A stretch of DNA of 64,000 nt, taken from an uncultured Flavobacteriaceae bacterium (GTDB lineage Bacteria; Bacteroidota; Bacteroidia; Flavobacteriales; Flavobacteriaceae). Below, piece after piece: positions 17,758 to 26,369 of this stretch (within the stretch, counting starts at the first letter, position 1; each line of letters begins with the position of its first letter). Where the stretch lies: NCBI GenBank assembly GCA_947500445.1, contig CANMSB010000022.1:17851-81850 (forward strand), given 5' to 3'. The position numbers and the translations under genes were made by a program. A model generated the notes under the pieces. It worked only from the letters and a program-made list of their open reading frames with translations, was not told the origin of the DNA and ran no database searches.

Positions 17758-19011
17758 ATGTGGATATTCGATAGAGACTTATGGGGAGAGATTTTGGCCA
17801 CTTTGGGCAAGAACATTACACGTACCTTTTTGACCATGATAGGTGTCATATTGGCCATGTTGATATTGATTTTATTGTTGGGAGGATCTAATGGTTTGAG
17901 CAATGGTTTTAATAAGATATTCGAGGGAACCGCCTCCAATAGTTTGTTCGTATGGAGCCAAAGGACGTCCGAGCCTTATAAAGGTTTTGAAAGGGGCAGG
18001 CGTATTCGGTTTAAAATAGAGGATGCCGCCATCATCAAAAAACAAATTCCCGAAATCGACGTGCTCGCTCCGCGTATCGAATTGGGAAGCCATAGGGACG
18101 TTGTCACCGTTTATCGCAAAGGACGTAAAAGTGGGTCGACCGTATACGGAGATTATCCTGAAATCGATAACATTACCAAAAAGAAGCTCGTGGAAGGGCG
18201 TTTTTTAAACCAGACCGACATCGAAAGCTCTAAAAAGGTATGTGTCATCGGGGAGGAGACTTTTAAACTGCTTTTCGATAAGGGGGAGACCGCCGTGGGC
18301 CAAGACATCCGGATTAATGGGGTTTTCTTTAAAGTGGTCGGAATTTACAAACCGAACAACAATATTAATATAGACGGTGAAAATGCGGTATTTATACCCT
18401 TCACCACCTTCCAAAAGGCGTTTAACTCCGGCGATCGGATGGGCTGGATGGCCATAGCGGTGAACGAAGATACCAAGGTTCCCGTTGTCGAAAGTAAGAT
18501 TAAAAAAATACTAAAGGCAAAATATGACATCAGCCCGAAAGACGAGCGCGCCATCGGTAGTTTTGATATGTCGGAGGTTTTTAACGGTATTTCCGCTTTT
18601 ACCACGGTACTTAAAGGGTTTTCGTTTTTTGTCGGGATTTTCACTTTGCTTGCGGGAGTGATCGCGATAAGCAATATTTTGCTGATAACGGTAAAGGAAC
18701 GTACGAAGGAAATAGGGGTACGCCGAGCGCTCGGGGCCACACCAAAAGTAGTTAAAAGACAGATTGTGCTTGAAGCTATAGTACTAACGACTTTTGCAGG
18801 GCTAATAGGTTTTTCCATCTCGGTAGGTGCATTGGGGCTGATCGGAATTGCGTTGAACGGCGGTGATATACCTATAGAAAACCCCATGATCAACATTCCG
18901 CAGTTTACCGTATCCTTTTTACTAATGGTGGCCTTAAGTACGCTAATAGGACTGATTCCGGCAAATAGGGCCGTCAAAATAAAGCCGATCGAGGCATTGC
19001 GGGAAGAATAA
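17758..19011 (+). CDS. MacB-type ABC transporter permease (block 2, type B)
   Basis: 417 aa: N-terminal helix (about 20-42), periplasmic core, three C-terminal helices with VKERTKEIGVRRALGA. It shares with the 13304 permease the YGDYPEI motif and the MGWMAIAV/VGWMAITA stretch, showing that the two are the type B members of a duplicated pair. It ends with the typical IPANRAVKIKPIEALREE tail. Confidence 0.92.
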   Translation: MWIFDRDLWGEILATLGKNITRTFLTMIGVILAMLILILLLGGSNGLSNGFNKIFEGTASNSLFVWSQRTSEPYKGFERGRRIRFKIEDAAIIKKQIPEIDVLAPRIELGSHRDVVTVYRKGRKSGSTVYGDYPEIDNITKKKLVEGRFLNQTDIESSKKVCVIGEETFKLLFDKGETAVGQDIRINGVFFKVVGIYKPNNNINIDGENAVFIPFTTFQKAFNSGDRMGWMAIAVNEDTKVPVVESKIKKILKAKYDISPKDERAIGSFDMSEVFNGISAFTTVLKGFSFFVGIFTLLAGVIAISNILLITVKERTKEIGVRRALGATPKVVKRQIVLEAIVLTTFAGLIGFSISVGALGLIGIALNGGDIPIENPMINIPQFTVSFLLMVALSTLIGLIPANRAVKIKPIEALREE

Positions 19012-19055
19012 ATATCAAATCAAAAGAAATCATATAAAACTCAAAACCAATACGA

Positions 19056-20174
19056 ATGAACAAATACGTCAAATACGGTTTAATAGGCCTCCTTATATTG
19101 GGGTTTTTGTGGGCGGTAACCTTTTTTATTAAAAAGAACACCACTCCTTTAAAACTATACGAAACGGAGGAATTGCAAAAAAGGGATATTGTGAACAAGG
19201 TCATCGTAACGGGAAAAGTGATTCCTGAAGATGAAATCAATATTAAACCGCAAATATCCGGTATCATCGACAAAATTTACTTGGAGGAAGGCGAGCAGGT
19301 AAAAGAAGGCGACCTTATAGCAACGATCAAAGTGGTTCCGAACGAACAGTCGTTGGCGAGCGCGGGCGGTAGGGTGCGAAATGCCGAAGTAAGCCTTTCG
19401 AACGCCAAGTTGGAGTTTGATCGTAACAAGGTCTTGTTTGATAAAGGCGTTGTCGCCAGTCAAGCTTTTAATACCATCAAATTAACATATGACCAGGCAA
19501 AGCTAGAGCTGGAAAATGCTCGAAACGATTACCGCATCATCCGGGTCGGGTCGGCCGGTGGTTCGGCAAGTGCCAATACCAACATAAGATCTACGGTTTC
19601 AGGGACCATCTTGGAAATCCCCGTAAAAGAGGGAGATCAGGTAATCCAGAGCAATAACTTTAACGACGGCACCACAATAGCTGCCATTGCCGATATGGCC
19701 AAAATGATTTTTGAAGGAGAGGTGGATGAGGCCGAGGTAGGCAAGCTACAGTTGGGAATGCCCTTGGAAATCAGCCTTGGTGCACTTGAAAAATCGAATT
19801 ACTCGGCCAAATTGAAGTTTATTGCCCCCAAGGGAATAGAAGAGGAAGGGGCGGTGCAGTTTAAGATTGAGGGCGATTTGGTTGTCACCGATACCGCTTA
19901 CGTAAGGGCTGGTTATAGTGCCAATGCCGCTATTGTGTTAGAAGAGAAAAAAGATGTTTTGGCCATTAAGGAGGCCCTTTTGCAGTTTGATAAGGAGACC
20001 GAAAAGCCTTATGTGGAGATCGAAGTCGGCGAAAACAAGTTTGAGAAAAGGGAATTGGAACTGGGCGTTAGCGATGGTATCGATGTAGAGGTGATTTCCG
20101 GACTTAAAGAAAATGAAAAGATAAAGGTCTGGAACGAACTGGAAAAGGAAGAAGATAACGGAGGGGACTCTTAA
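19056..20174 (+). CDS. MacA/HlyD-family periplasmic adaptor (block 2)
   Basis: 372 aa, exactly the length of the block 1 adaptor and similar throughout: anchor at residues 6-24, lipoyl halves near 66-90 and 180-200, alpha-hairpin about 95-165, and a barrel region ending in an acidic tail. VLAIKEALLQFDKETEKPYVEIE corresponds to VLAIKEALVQFDSTSKKPFVEIE in the first adaptor. It precedes the TolC gene. Confidence 0.92.
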   Translation: MNKYVKYGLIGLLILGFLWAVTFFIKKNTTPLKLYETEELQKRDIVNKVIVTGKVIPEDEINIKPQISGIIDKIYLEEGEQVKEGDLIATIKVVPNEQSLASAGGRVRNAEVSLSNAKLEFDRNKVLFDKGVVASQAFNTIKLTYDQAKLELENARNDYRIIRVGSAGGSASANTNIRSTVSGTILEIPVKEGDQVIQSNNFNDGTTIAAIADMAKMIFEGEVDEAEVGKLQLGMPLEISLGALEKSNYSAKLKFIAPKGIEEEGAVQFKIEGDLVVTDTAYVRAGYSANAAIVLEEKKDVLAIKEALLQFDKETEKPYVEIEVGENKFEKRELELGVSDGIDVEVISGLKENEKIKVWNELEKEEDNGGDS

Positions 20175-20200
20175 TACACTTCTTTATGCAACAGAAAGGA

Positions 20201-20219
20201 CATCAATCAAAAACAATCA
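20201..20219 (+). repeat. Second exact copy of the 19-nt leader
   Basis: Identical to 11996-12014. Here it lies 15 nt before the TolC start at 20234, and inside the longer reading frame that begins at 20186, which supports the downstream start. Confidence 0.7.
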
Positions 20220-20233
20220 TAAATAGGATTATA

Positions 20234-21601
20234 ATGAAGTACGGAATAGCATTAGCAACACTTCTGTTTTCGATCGGTACGATTACGGGACAGGTAAAAA
20301 AATGGACACTGCAGGAATGTGTGGAGTATGCGGTCGAAAATAATTTGACTATTGAACAGTTGGAACTGGATTTAAAAAATATCGAGATCGACAAAGCGGA
20401 CGCATTGGGCAACTTCTTGCCCACCTTGAGCGCCAACAGCACATTTTCAAGTAATACCGGTTTCTCGATAAATCCTACGAACAACCTTCCTACCAATAGC
20501 ACCCAGAACAACGTGAGCGCCGGTTTGAATACCAACGTCAATATTTTTAACGGCTTACGGAACCGTTACCAAATGCAAAGGGCAAAATTGAACGCCATAG
20601 CGGGCCAATATCGTTTGGACGATATTAAGGACGATATTCGTTTGAACGTGGCAAATGCTTATTTGGACGTGGTTTCGAACAAGGAGTCGTTAAAGATATC
20701 CCAGGCGCAATACGCCGTAACGGAACAAGATTTACAGAGGACAAAGGAATTGGTAGATTCCGGGGTGGTGCCCCGCGGAGATCTTTTACAGATCGAGGCC
20801 ACCGCTGCAGATCAGGAACAACAGGTCGTAAACGCGGAGGGTAGCGTTCAAATAGCAAAGATCGCTTTGGCGCAATTGCTACAGATTACCGATTATGCCA
20901 ATTTTGATACCTCTGACCAAACCTTTGAAATACCGCTTTCGGATGTTTTGAACAACGCCCCGGAGACTATTTTTGCAAAAGCGATGGAATTCAGAAATGA
21001 TATTAAAGTATCGGAATCGAACATCGCATTGGCCGAAAAAGATCTACAAATCTCCAAAGGGGCGTTGTTGCCCTCATTAGGGGCGTTCGCGAACTATGGA
21101 ACCCGATACTCGGATGTAGCACAGATTCCCGTTGCCGGTTTAGACCCGAACAGTCCGCCACAGTTTTTCACTCCGAATTTTACAGATCAGCTATGGATTT
21201 TTGATGGGGTCGCTTACGGCGTGCAATTGAATGTTCCCATTTTTAACGGTTTTAGTACCAGGAACAATATAAAACGTGCCGAAATCGCCGTAGAGCGTGC
21301 GAAAGTTCAGTTGGAAGTCGATAAACTTGATTTGGAGGCGGTCATCAACCAAGCTTATGTAAATGTAAAAGCATTTTTTAAAGCTTATGAGGCTGCGGAG
21401 AAAACAGTGGAGGCCCGAAGATTGGCCTATAATTACTCCAAGGAACGTTTTGATGTAGGGCTCATGAACGCTTTTGAGTTTAGCCAGGAACAATCCAGAC
21501 TCGACGATGCGGAAGCGCAGGTGGTCCGCACCAAGTACGACTATATTTTCAGATTAAAGATTTTGGAGTTCTATTTCGGTATTCCGATTAAATTGGACTA
21601 A
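20234..21601 (+). CDS. TolC-family outer-membrane efflux protein
   Basis: Outer-membrane channel for the adaptors and permeases upstream, 455 aa from ATG 20234. That start gives a clean signal peptide (MKYGIALATLLFSIGTITGQ), whereas the ATG at 20186 would put 16 polar residues before it. Two outer-membrane-efflux repeats are visible (about 25-210 and 235-450) with the coiled-coil stretches DDIRLNVANAYLDVVSNKESL and DLEAVINQAYVNVKAFFKAYEAA. Only one TolC serves two adaptors. Confidence 0.93.
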   Translation: MKYGIALATLLFSIGTITGQVKKWTLQECVEYAVENNLTIEQLELDLKNIEIDKADALGNFLPTLSANSTFSSNTGFSINPTNNLPTNSTQNNVSAGLNTNVNIFNGLRNRYQMQRAKLNAIAGQYRLDDIKDDIRLNVANAYLDVVSNKESLKISQAQYAVTEQDLQRTKELVDSGVVPRGDLLQIEATAADQEQQVVNAEGSVQIAKIALAQLLQITDYANFDTSDQTFEIPLSDVLNNAPETIFAKAMEFRNDIKVSESNIALAEKDLQISKGALLPSLGAFANYGTRYSDVAQIPVAGLDPNSPPQFFTPNFTDQLWIFDGVAYGVQLNVPIFNGFSTRNNIKRAEIAVERAKVQLEVDKLDLEAVINQAYVNVKAFFKAYEAAEKTVEARRLAYNYSKERFDVGLMNAFEFSQEQSRLDDAEAQVVRTKYDYIFRLKILEFYFGIPIKLD

Positions 21602-21619
21602 CCTATCTTTGTTGCCGAT

Positions 21620-22300
21620 ATGGCGTTACTATTGAATTTGGAAACGGCAACTACCAATTGCTCCATAAGCATTGCCGAAGACGGCAGGCTGCTCGCGTTA
21701 CGCGAACAGAACAGTGCACAATACTCACATGCCGAACAGTTGCATCCGTTCATTGAGGCCGTGATGGATGAGTTAGGGCTTTCCCTTTCCAATTTGGATG
21801 CGGTGGCCGTTAGCAAGGGTCCCGGTTCCTACACTGGACTCCGGATAGGGGTTTCGGCGGCCAAAGGACTTTGTTTCGCTTTGGGGATTCCCCTAATATC
21901 CGTGGCCACATTGGAAAGTATGGTACAGGAACAAAAGGATGGGGATGCTTCTTTTTTGATCCCACTTTTAGATGCCCGTCGCATGGAAGTATACTCCGCG
22001 GTTTTTGATGCGCATGGAAATTGTGTACGCAATACGGAAGCCGAAATTATTACCGAAGCTTCCTTTGCGACCTTTAGTGCACAGGGAAAAGTACTGCTGC
22101 TCGGTAGCGGTGCCGAAAAATGTAGGGGAGTGGTTGCGCACGAAAACATCCACATCGATAGTTCCGTGGTGCCTTCCGCAAAAGAAATGGCGGCACTTTC
22201 CTACCATAAATGGATGGCGAACGACCTAGAGGACGTCGCTTATTTTGAGCCGTATTACCTAAAGGATTTTGTGCTTCAGGGCAAGGGCAAAAAGGGTTAA
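21620..22300 (+). CDS. tsaB: TsaB, tRNA N6-threonylcarbamoyladenosine biosynthesis subunit
   Basis: Non-catalytic ASKHA-fold partner of TsaD in making the t6A modification of ANN-decoding tRNAs. 226 aa, with the start LLLNLETATTNCSISIAEDGR and the highly conserved KGPGSYTGLRIGVSAAKGLC near residues 70-90. The ATG is 18 bp after the TolC stop, so it may be co-transcribed with the efflux genes. Its stop region overlaps the convergent MscS gene by 4 bp. Confidence 0.94.
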   Translation: MALLLNLETATTNCSISIAEDGRLLALREQNSAQYSHAEQLHPFIEAVMDELGLSLSNLDAVAVSKGPGSYTGLRIGVSAAKGLCFALGIPLISVATLESMVQEQKDGDASFLIPLLDARRMEVYSAVFDAHGNCVRNTEAEIITEASFATFSAQGKVLLLGSGAEKCRGVVAHENIHIDSSVVPSAKEMAALSYHKWMANDLEDVAYFEPYYLKDFVLQGKGKKG

Positions 22301-23127
22301 GCGGAGGGGGTTTTCATATGCACGTCACGCTGCGGAAACGGTATCTCGATGTCGTTTTCGTCGAAACGATACTTTAACTGTTCCATGACATAAAAATGGG
22401 CCGCCCAATAATCTTCGTTCTTTGCCCAAAACCGCAACGTCAGGTTTACGGAGCTATCGCCCAATGCGCCCACATATACTTCCGGCACGGGTTCTTTTAG
22501 GATACCCGAATGTGAGGCGCAGATATCCAAAAGCAGCTCTTTTGCCGTTTTAATATTGGAACCGTAGCCGATACCCACATCTATTTTGTTCCTGCGGGTA
22601 CTTTCAAAGTTATAGTTGATAATGTTGTTATTGCTCAATTGACCATTGGGGATAATGGCGAGCTGGTTGCCGAAGGTGTTCAGCTTGGTGGTGAAAATCG
22701 TTATTTCCTTAACGGTACCATCAACACCCTGGGCCGAAATCCAATCCCCTACTTTAAACGGTTTGAACACTAAAATGAGCACACCACCGGCAAAGTTGGA
22801 AAGCGAACCTTGTAGGGCCAAACCTATTGCCAAGCCCGCTGCGCCGATAATGGCGACCAAGGAAGACGATTTTACCCCAAGTTGTGTTACCACCAATATA
22901 AAGAGAATTATCTTTAGCGCCGCTCCTATAAAACTTTGTAGGAAAGACTCTAAGGTAGGATCATAGTCTTTTTTTTCAAAAAACCGACGTACCATTCGAT
23001 TGATGAAACGAACAATCCAAAGCCCTACTATAAAAATGACCATGGCCATGATGAGGTTCGGTAATGCCGCCCAAAGCCAATCGATGGCGTTATCGATATG
23101 TTCCCTATAATTCGTTATTTCCTCCAT
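22297..23127 (-). CDS. Small-conductance mechanosensitive channel (MscS family)
   Basis: Inner-membrane osmotic safety valve. 276 aa, close to the minimal MscS: TM1 at about residues 22-44, TM2 about 64-84, and the pore helix GAAGLAIGLALQGSLSNFAGGVLIL (about 94-118) with the Gly/Ala ridge intact, followed by the beta domain (FKPFKVGDWISAQGVDGTVKEI) and the cytoplasmic cage. It is convergent with tsaB and the two coding ends overlap by 4 bp, leaving no room for a terminator between them. Confidence 0.95.
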   Translation of the reverse strand: MEEITNYREHIDNAIDWLWAALPNLIMAMVIFIVGLWIVRFINRMVRRFFEKKDYDPTLESFLQSFIGAALKIILFILVVTQLGVKSSSLVAIIGAAGLAIGLALQGSLSNFAGGVLILVFKPFKVGDWISAQGVDGTVKEITIFTTKLNTFGNQLAIIPNGQLSNNNIINYNFESTRRNKIDVGIGYGSNIKTAKELLLDICASHSGILKEPVPEVYVGALGDSSVNLTLRFWAKNEDYWAAHFYVMEQLKYRFDENDIEIPFPQRDVHMKTPSA

Positions 23128-23467
23128 AAAACAAAAATTAAAACAACATTAACAACCAGCCTGTTTTTCAAGCTATCTAGTTTTTAGTTGCATATTCCGT
23201 GCGTGTAAAGGTAGCCTGCAATTTTGCTAGCGACAAGGGCTTTACCGTTTTGCGTCTTTTTTTTATCGGAAAACGAACATTCGTAAGGAAGAACGGGGGT
23301 AAGATCGGCGATTCGTAGGGAAGGGTAAAAATACGTTGTAGGTGCCCTTGCAATACTAGGAGGTCTTCACTCTAATGGAAAAAACTAGGAGGTGATAATC
23401 AAAAAACGGGCCCTTGAAAAAGGAACCCGTTTTGGTTTAAGGAACTAAAACAAAAAACAAACTACAT
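23128..23467. other. Gene-free stretch between MscS and the first MACPF-like gene
   Basis: 340 bp with no credible reading frame. It holds the terminator of the minus-strand lipoprotein gene (23403-23433) and a direct repeat ACTAGGAGGT at 23355-23364 and 23384-23393, 29 bp apart. I see no promoter of the TTG/TAnnTTTG type for mscS. Confidence 0.6.
23403..23433 (-). terminator. Rho-independent terminator of the MACPF-like lipoprotein operon
   Basis: On the minus strand AAAACGGG (arm 23426-23433) pairs with CCCGTTTT (arm 23403-23410), with an inner AAGG/CCTT-type extension, and the 3' arm continues into six T residues. It lies 34 bp after the stop of the 23468 gene. Confidence 0.85.
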
Positions 23468-24988
23468 TCAGTTCTTTACGATACGAACAATGGCTTCGCC
23501 TCTTCGGGCATCGCAACGCCACTCCCCTCCGGCGGTGGAAGGTGGTCTAAGATAGGTGCCTCTAGGCCTACTTTTTACGGCATATTCATCGCCCTGTAGA
23601 TGTTCCAGAATAAAATAGGTGTCGGGATCGTTGATACTATGGCCTCCATACACCTGAGGTTGGTTTCGTATTGGACCGAAAAACCTGGTGTCCCCTATTG
23701 GAGCCCAATTAAATCGAACCGTTTTGGTAATCTTGTCATAAACCAGTTGCATTCGTTCACTTGTTCCGAACGACGTTCCTATGGTATAATAACTCCCCCT
23801 TTTTACCCAGGAAAAATTGCTGTTACCACCCAGTTTTATATTTATGGTTCCCGAATCTCGGATTCCATATCTGGTTTTTAAACTGCTTAAAGTAAGTGGG
23901 GAAACAGTTCCTTGACACTGTTGTGATCTATTCAGATTGTTTTCCACATAGGTTAATGCATTGTCGTAATTACCTTGAAAAAGCTGTGCGAGAACATCAT
24001 TGTCCTGTGCCTTAAGCAAATCGTCCCGCAATTTCGCCCAACGATCAATATTGTTGAAACAGCGTTGTTCGTTTCGGAAAGCTTCGGACAGTCTCGGATT
24101 TTTACCAGGATATCGGTATGGTTCCAAAAATTGGTAAACCCCCGCAGCCTGATCCGGATTTCTGTTCAAATGAGTGCGTACCCGCTGCACCTCGGTGTTA
24201 AATTCAGCTTCACTTTTAATAAAGGCTGGGGCAAAATCGCCGATGTTGGTCCATGATTTAAAAATTTCGGTGGTGTTTTCCAATAAGGACTTTTCTTCCT
24301 GTGGGAACCCATACGTGCTTTCTAGATTAAAAAGTGTTTCTATACGATCAGCGGCCAGCTTATTGTATTTTCCTTTGGTCTCCTTTGTTATCGCCGAGCT
24401 TTCATAGGAATATAAAAAGTATATCTCGCCCCCAAAAACTTGTTTGGAAACGTAGGAAGCTCCATAAAGGTTGAAAAACTGTGAAAATTGCTCATTATCC
24501 AACAGTTGTTTGGCGCGATCATTGTACACTAACTTATCCGTATTACTGACATTGTATTGATAATCATTGAATGCCGCCCTGGCAATAATGTTTACCCTAT
24601 TGTTTTTGGTTCTGATTTTTCCTCTGAGGTCTTTTATCGTTTTTTTGTACTTAAAAATACCAAGGAAACCGGCATTGACGCGAATTACGTCCCGCACAAA
24701 ACTTTCAATATCGGAGTCCGACCGAATCACCTTGTAGGATACGGTAACGGGGGCCCTCCCATAGTTGTAACTTTCCCTTAACTCGATATTATCATAGGCA
24801 GGTTCGTGCAAACGGTCGATGGAAGGGGTGAAGCCAAAACCGGCCTTATATTTTACGCCGTCCGAACCTCTTACCGTGTAATTTACGGCGGACAGCTTTT
24901 CGGTTTCGGAGGTTACTTCCATATCCTCTTTAGTGCAGGAAAAAAATAGTAATAACAGCACCGGGATAATTAATTTATAGTATTTCAT
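23468..24988 (-). CDS. MACPF-like lipoprotein 1 with C-terminal trefoil-like domain
   Basis: 506-aa predicted surface lipoprotein: lipobox FFSC (Cys18) followed by TKED. The motif KAGFGFTPSIDRL (about 48-60) resembles the start of MACPF domains, and YGASYVSKQVFGGEIYFLY (175-193) resembles the MACPF signature YGTHYxxxxxxGG, with both glycines present. A helical module CFNNIDRWAKLRDDLL follows, shared with the three upstream paralogues. Unlike them it has an extra C-terminal domain (about 355-506) whose end (TYFILEHLQGDEYAVKSR ... GTYLRPPSTAGGEW) looks like a beta-trefoil or fascin-type lectin repeat. Last gene of the array, 17 bp after lipoprotein 2. Pore formation is inferred. Confidence 0.7.
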   Translation of the reverse strand: MKYYKLIIPVLLLLFFSCTKEDMEVTSETEKLSAVNYTVRGSDGVKYKAGFGFTPSIDRLHEPAYDNIELRESYNYGRAPVTVSYKVIRSDSDIESFVRDVIRVNAGFLGIFKYKKTIKDLRGKIRTKNNRVNIIARAAFNDYQYNVSNTDKLVYNDRAKQLLDNEQFSQFFNLYGASYVSKQVFGGEIYFLYSYESSAITKETKGKYNKLAADRIETLFNLESTYGFPQEEKSLLENTTEIFKSWTNIGDFAPAFIKSEAEFNTEVQRVRTHLNRNPDQAAGVYQFLEPYRYPGKNPRLSEAFRNEQRCFNNIDRWAKLRDDLLKAQDNDVLAQLFQGNYDNALTYVENNLNRSQQCQGTVSPLTLSSLKTRYGIRDSGTINIKLGGNSNFSWVKRGSYYTIGTSFGTSERMQLVYDKITKTVRFNWAPIGDTRFFGPIRNQPQVYGGHSINDPDTYFILEHLQGDEYAVKSRPRGTYLRPPSTAGGEWRCDARRGEAIVRIVKN

Positions 24989-25005
24989 AATGGTATGCTT
25001 TAGTA

Positions 25006-26238
25006 TTAATCTCTTCTGTTCAATTCATCTTGATACCGGTCCAAGATGGACTGGCCTTCATTGCTTGAGGGTGGTACGGAGTTTTGATGACAGTTGGTGG
25101 CATAGCCGATTTGACCATTGCACCTCGCGATTACCGTATTCGCATCATTCCTCAGAACATTGTCCGTGGTATTTTTTCTGATATAGAATAAGCTTGCTTT
25201 AACCGCTTTCCATTTTCCCAGATTTTCATAACAACCGAGTTCTTTGTTGAATTCGTTTCTCAAAGTGGTTTTTACATTTGTGCTTACCGACCGTAAACGC
25301 TCATCATATGCTGGTTTTAGCACCTTATCATAGGATTTTAAGTTTAACCCTATGGTTGCCGCCCTGCTCTGCCGTTGTCTGATGAACCTTAAAACGGCTT
25401 GCTTTTCGGCTTCAAAATCGTCAACATTGGTAATGTTGTTGTTTAGTGGATTATACCCTTTAAGATTGGTGTAAAAACTCCTGTTCATAAGGTTTGCTTT
25501 TATGACCTCTTGATCTTCGGGAGATAATCTGCTCTCGCTGTTGGGGTTGTTTATAAAACGTAACAAATCGTTACGTACTTTTGTCTCAAGAGCGGTTTCG
25601 CTATTACTGTTATAGTTCGCAACCCTGTAGGTGTAGAAAAAGTAGAGGTCACCACCAAGGTCTTGTTTGTCGATGTACATTGGCCCATAGGTGTCAAGAA
25701 ACTTGTCGGTGTCCCCATCTACCAAAATGGAGATCGCCTCCTCGGTAAACCTGGGAATGCGGCTCGATTGATATCCCTTTGTTTTAAAGCTGATTTTTGC
25801 ATATACCGAAGCCGTGGTTTCCGTAAGTTTGATTCTTTGATCTACTACCGTTGGACTGATTCCGACAAAAAGCTTCTTAGGAGAATCGTTCTTGATGGTA
25901 TAATCTTTGACCACGGCCTCAAACTCCCTATGGTTTTTAATAATCTGAATTTCGGAGAGAAATTGTGTTTCCCTACCGTTATCTATTTCGTAGTTAATAT
26001 CTTCCCTAACGAAAGCCGGTTTGGAAAGGTTATCCGTATTGGGGTTATAACCGGTACCTGCATAAATCGGTTCACCTCTAAGGAAGAAAGACTTGTTGTT
26101 ACGAAAAGCGGTTTTGGCATTGGCTACCGTGCTTATCGTATCCAAGCTTTGGTGGTCGGTCAAATCTTCAAAGTCCTGCTCTTTTGAACAAGCGGCAAAC
26201 AGTATTAAGCAGAATGCCAACAGGGTTATTTTTTTCAT
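25006..26238 (-). CDS. MACPF-like lipoprotein 2
   Basis: 410 aa, lipobox LFAAC (Cys17) followed by SKEQD. It has the shared plan: an N-terminal YAGTGYNPNTDNLSKPAF stretch (about 59-76), the signature YGPMYIDKQDLGGDLYFFY (184-202) with the GG pair kept, and the helical module CYENLGKWKAVKASL near 330-345. It lacks the trefoil-like extension of lipoprotein 1. It is 17 bp upstream of lipoprotein 1, so the two are co-transcribed. A long hairpin separates it from lipoprotein 3. Confidence 0.68.
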   Translation of the reverse strand: MKKITLLAFCLILFAACSKEQDFEDLTDHQSLDTISTVANAKTAFRNNKSFFLRGEPIYAGTGYNPNTDNLSKPAFVREDINYEIDNGRETQFLSEIQIIKNHREFEAVVKDYTIKNDSPKKLFVGISPTVVDQRIKLTETTASVYAKISFKTKGYQSSRIPRFTEEAISILVDGDTDKFLDTYGPMYIDKQDLGGDLYFFYTYRVANYNSNSETALETKVRNDLLRFINNPNSESRLSPEDQEVIKANLMNRSFYTNLKGYNPLNNNITNVDDFEAEKQAVLRFIRQRQSRAATIGLNLKSYDKVLKPAYDERLRSVSTNVKTTLRNEFNKELGCYENLGKWKAVKASLFYIRKNTTDNVLRNDANTVIARCNGQIGYATNCHQNSVPPSSNEGQSILDRYQDELNRRD

Positions 26239-26273
26239 GATTCTTTTTTTAATGATTTAACATCAAGCGGCAT

Positions 26274-26330
26274 AACAACAATACGATCTTGCTTTCGAGA
26301 TTCGCCTGAAGCAAGATCGTATGTGTTGTT
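26274..26330 (-). terminator. Long hairpin between MACPF-like lipoproteins 3 and 2
   Basis: ATACGATCTTGCTT (26281-26294) and AAGCAAGATCGTAT (26309-26322) are perfect inverted repeats, extended by AACAACA and TGTTGTT arms with a one-base bulge; the loop is 14 nt. On the minus strand the 3' arm ends in TTGTTGTT, weakly U-rich. It may end the lipoprotein 4-3 transcript or attenuate read-through into lipoproteins 2-1. Confidence 0.7.
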
Positions 26331-26369
26331 TTCGCTATCTCTCAATAGCATAAAGCGTACTATGGAAGG

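Noticed and set aside
18345..18977. 210-aa minus-strand frame opposite the fourth permease
   Set aside because: Shadow of a hydrophobic gene; similar shadows occur opposite the other three permeases at the same place.
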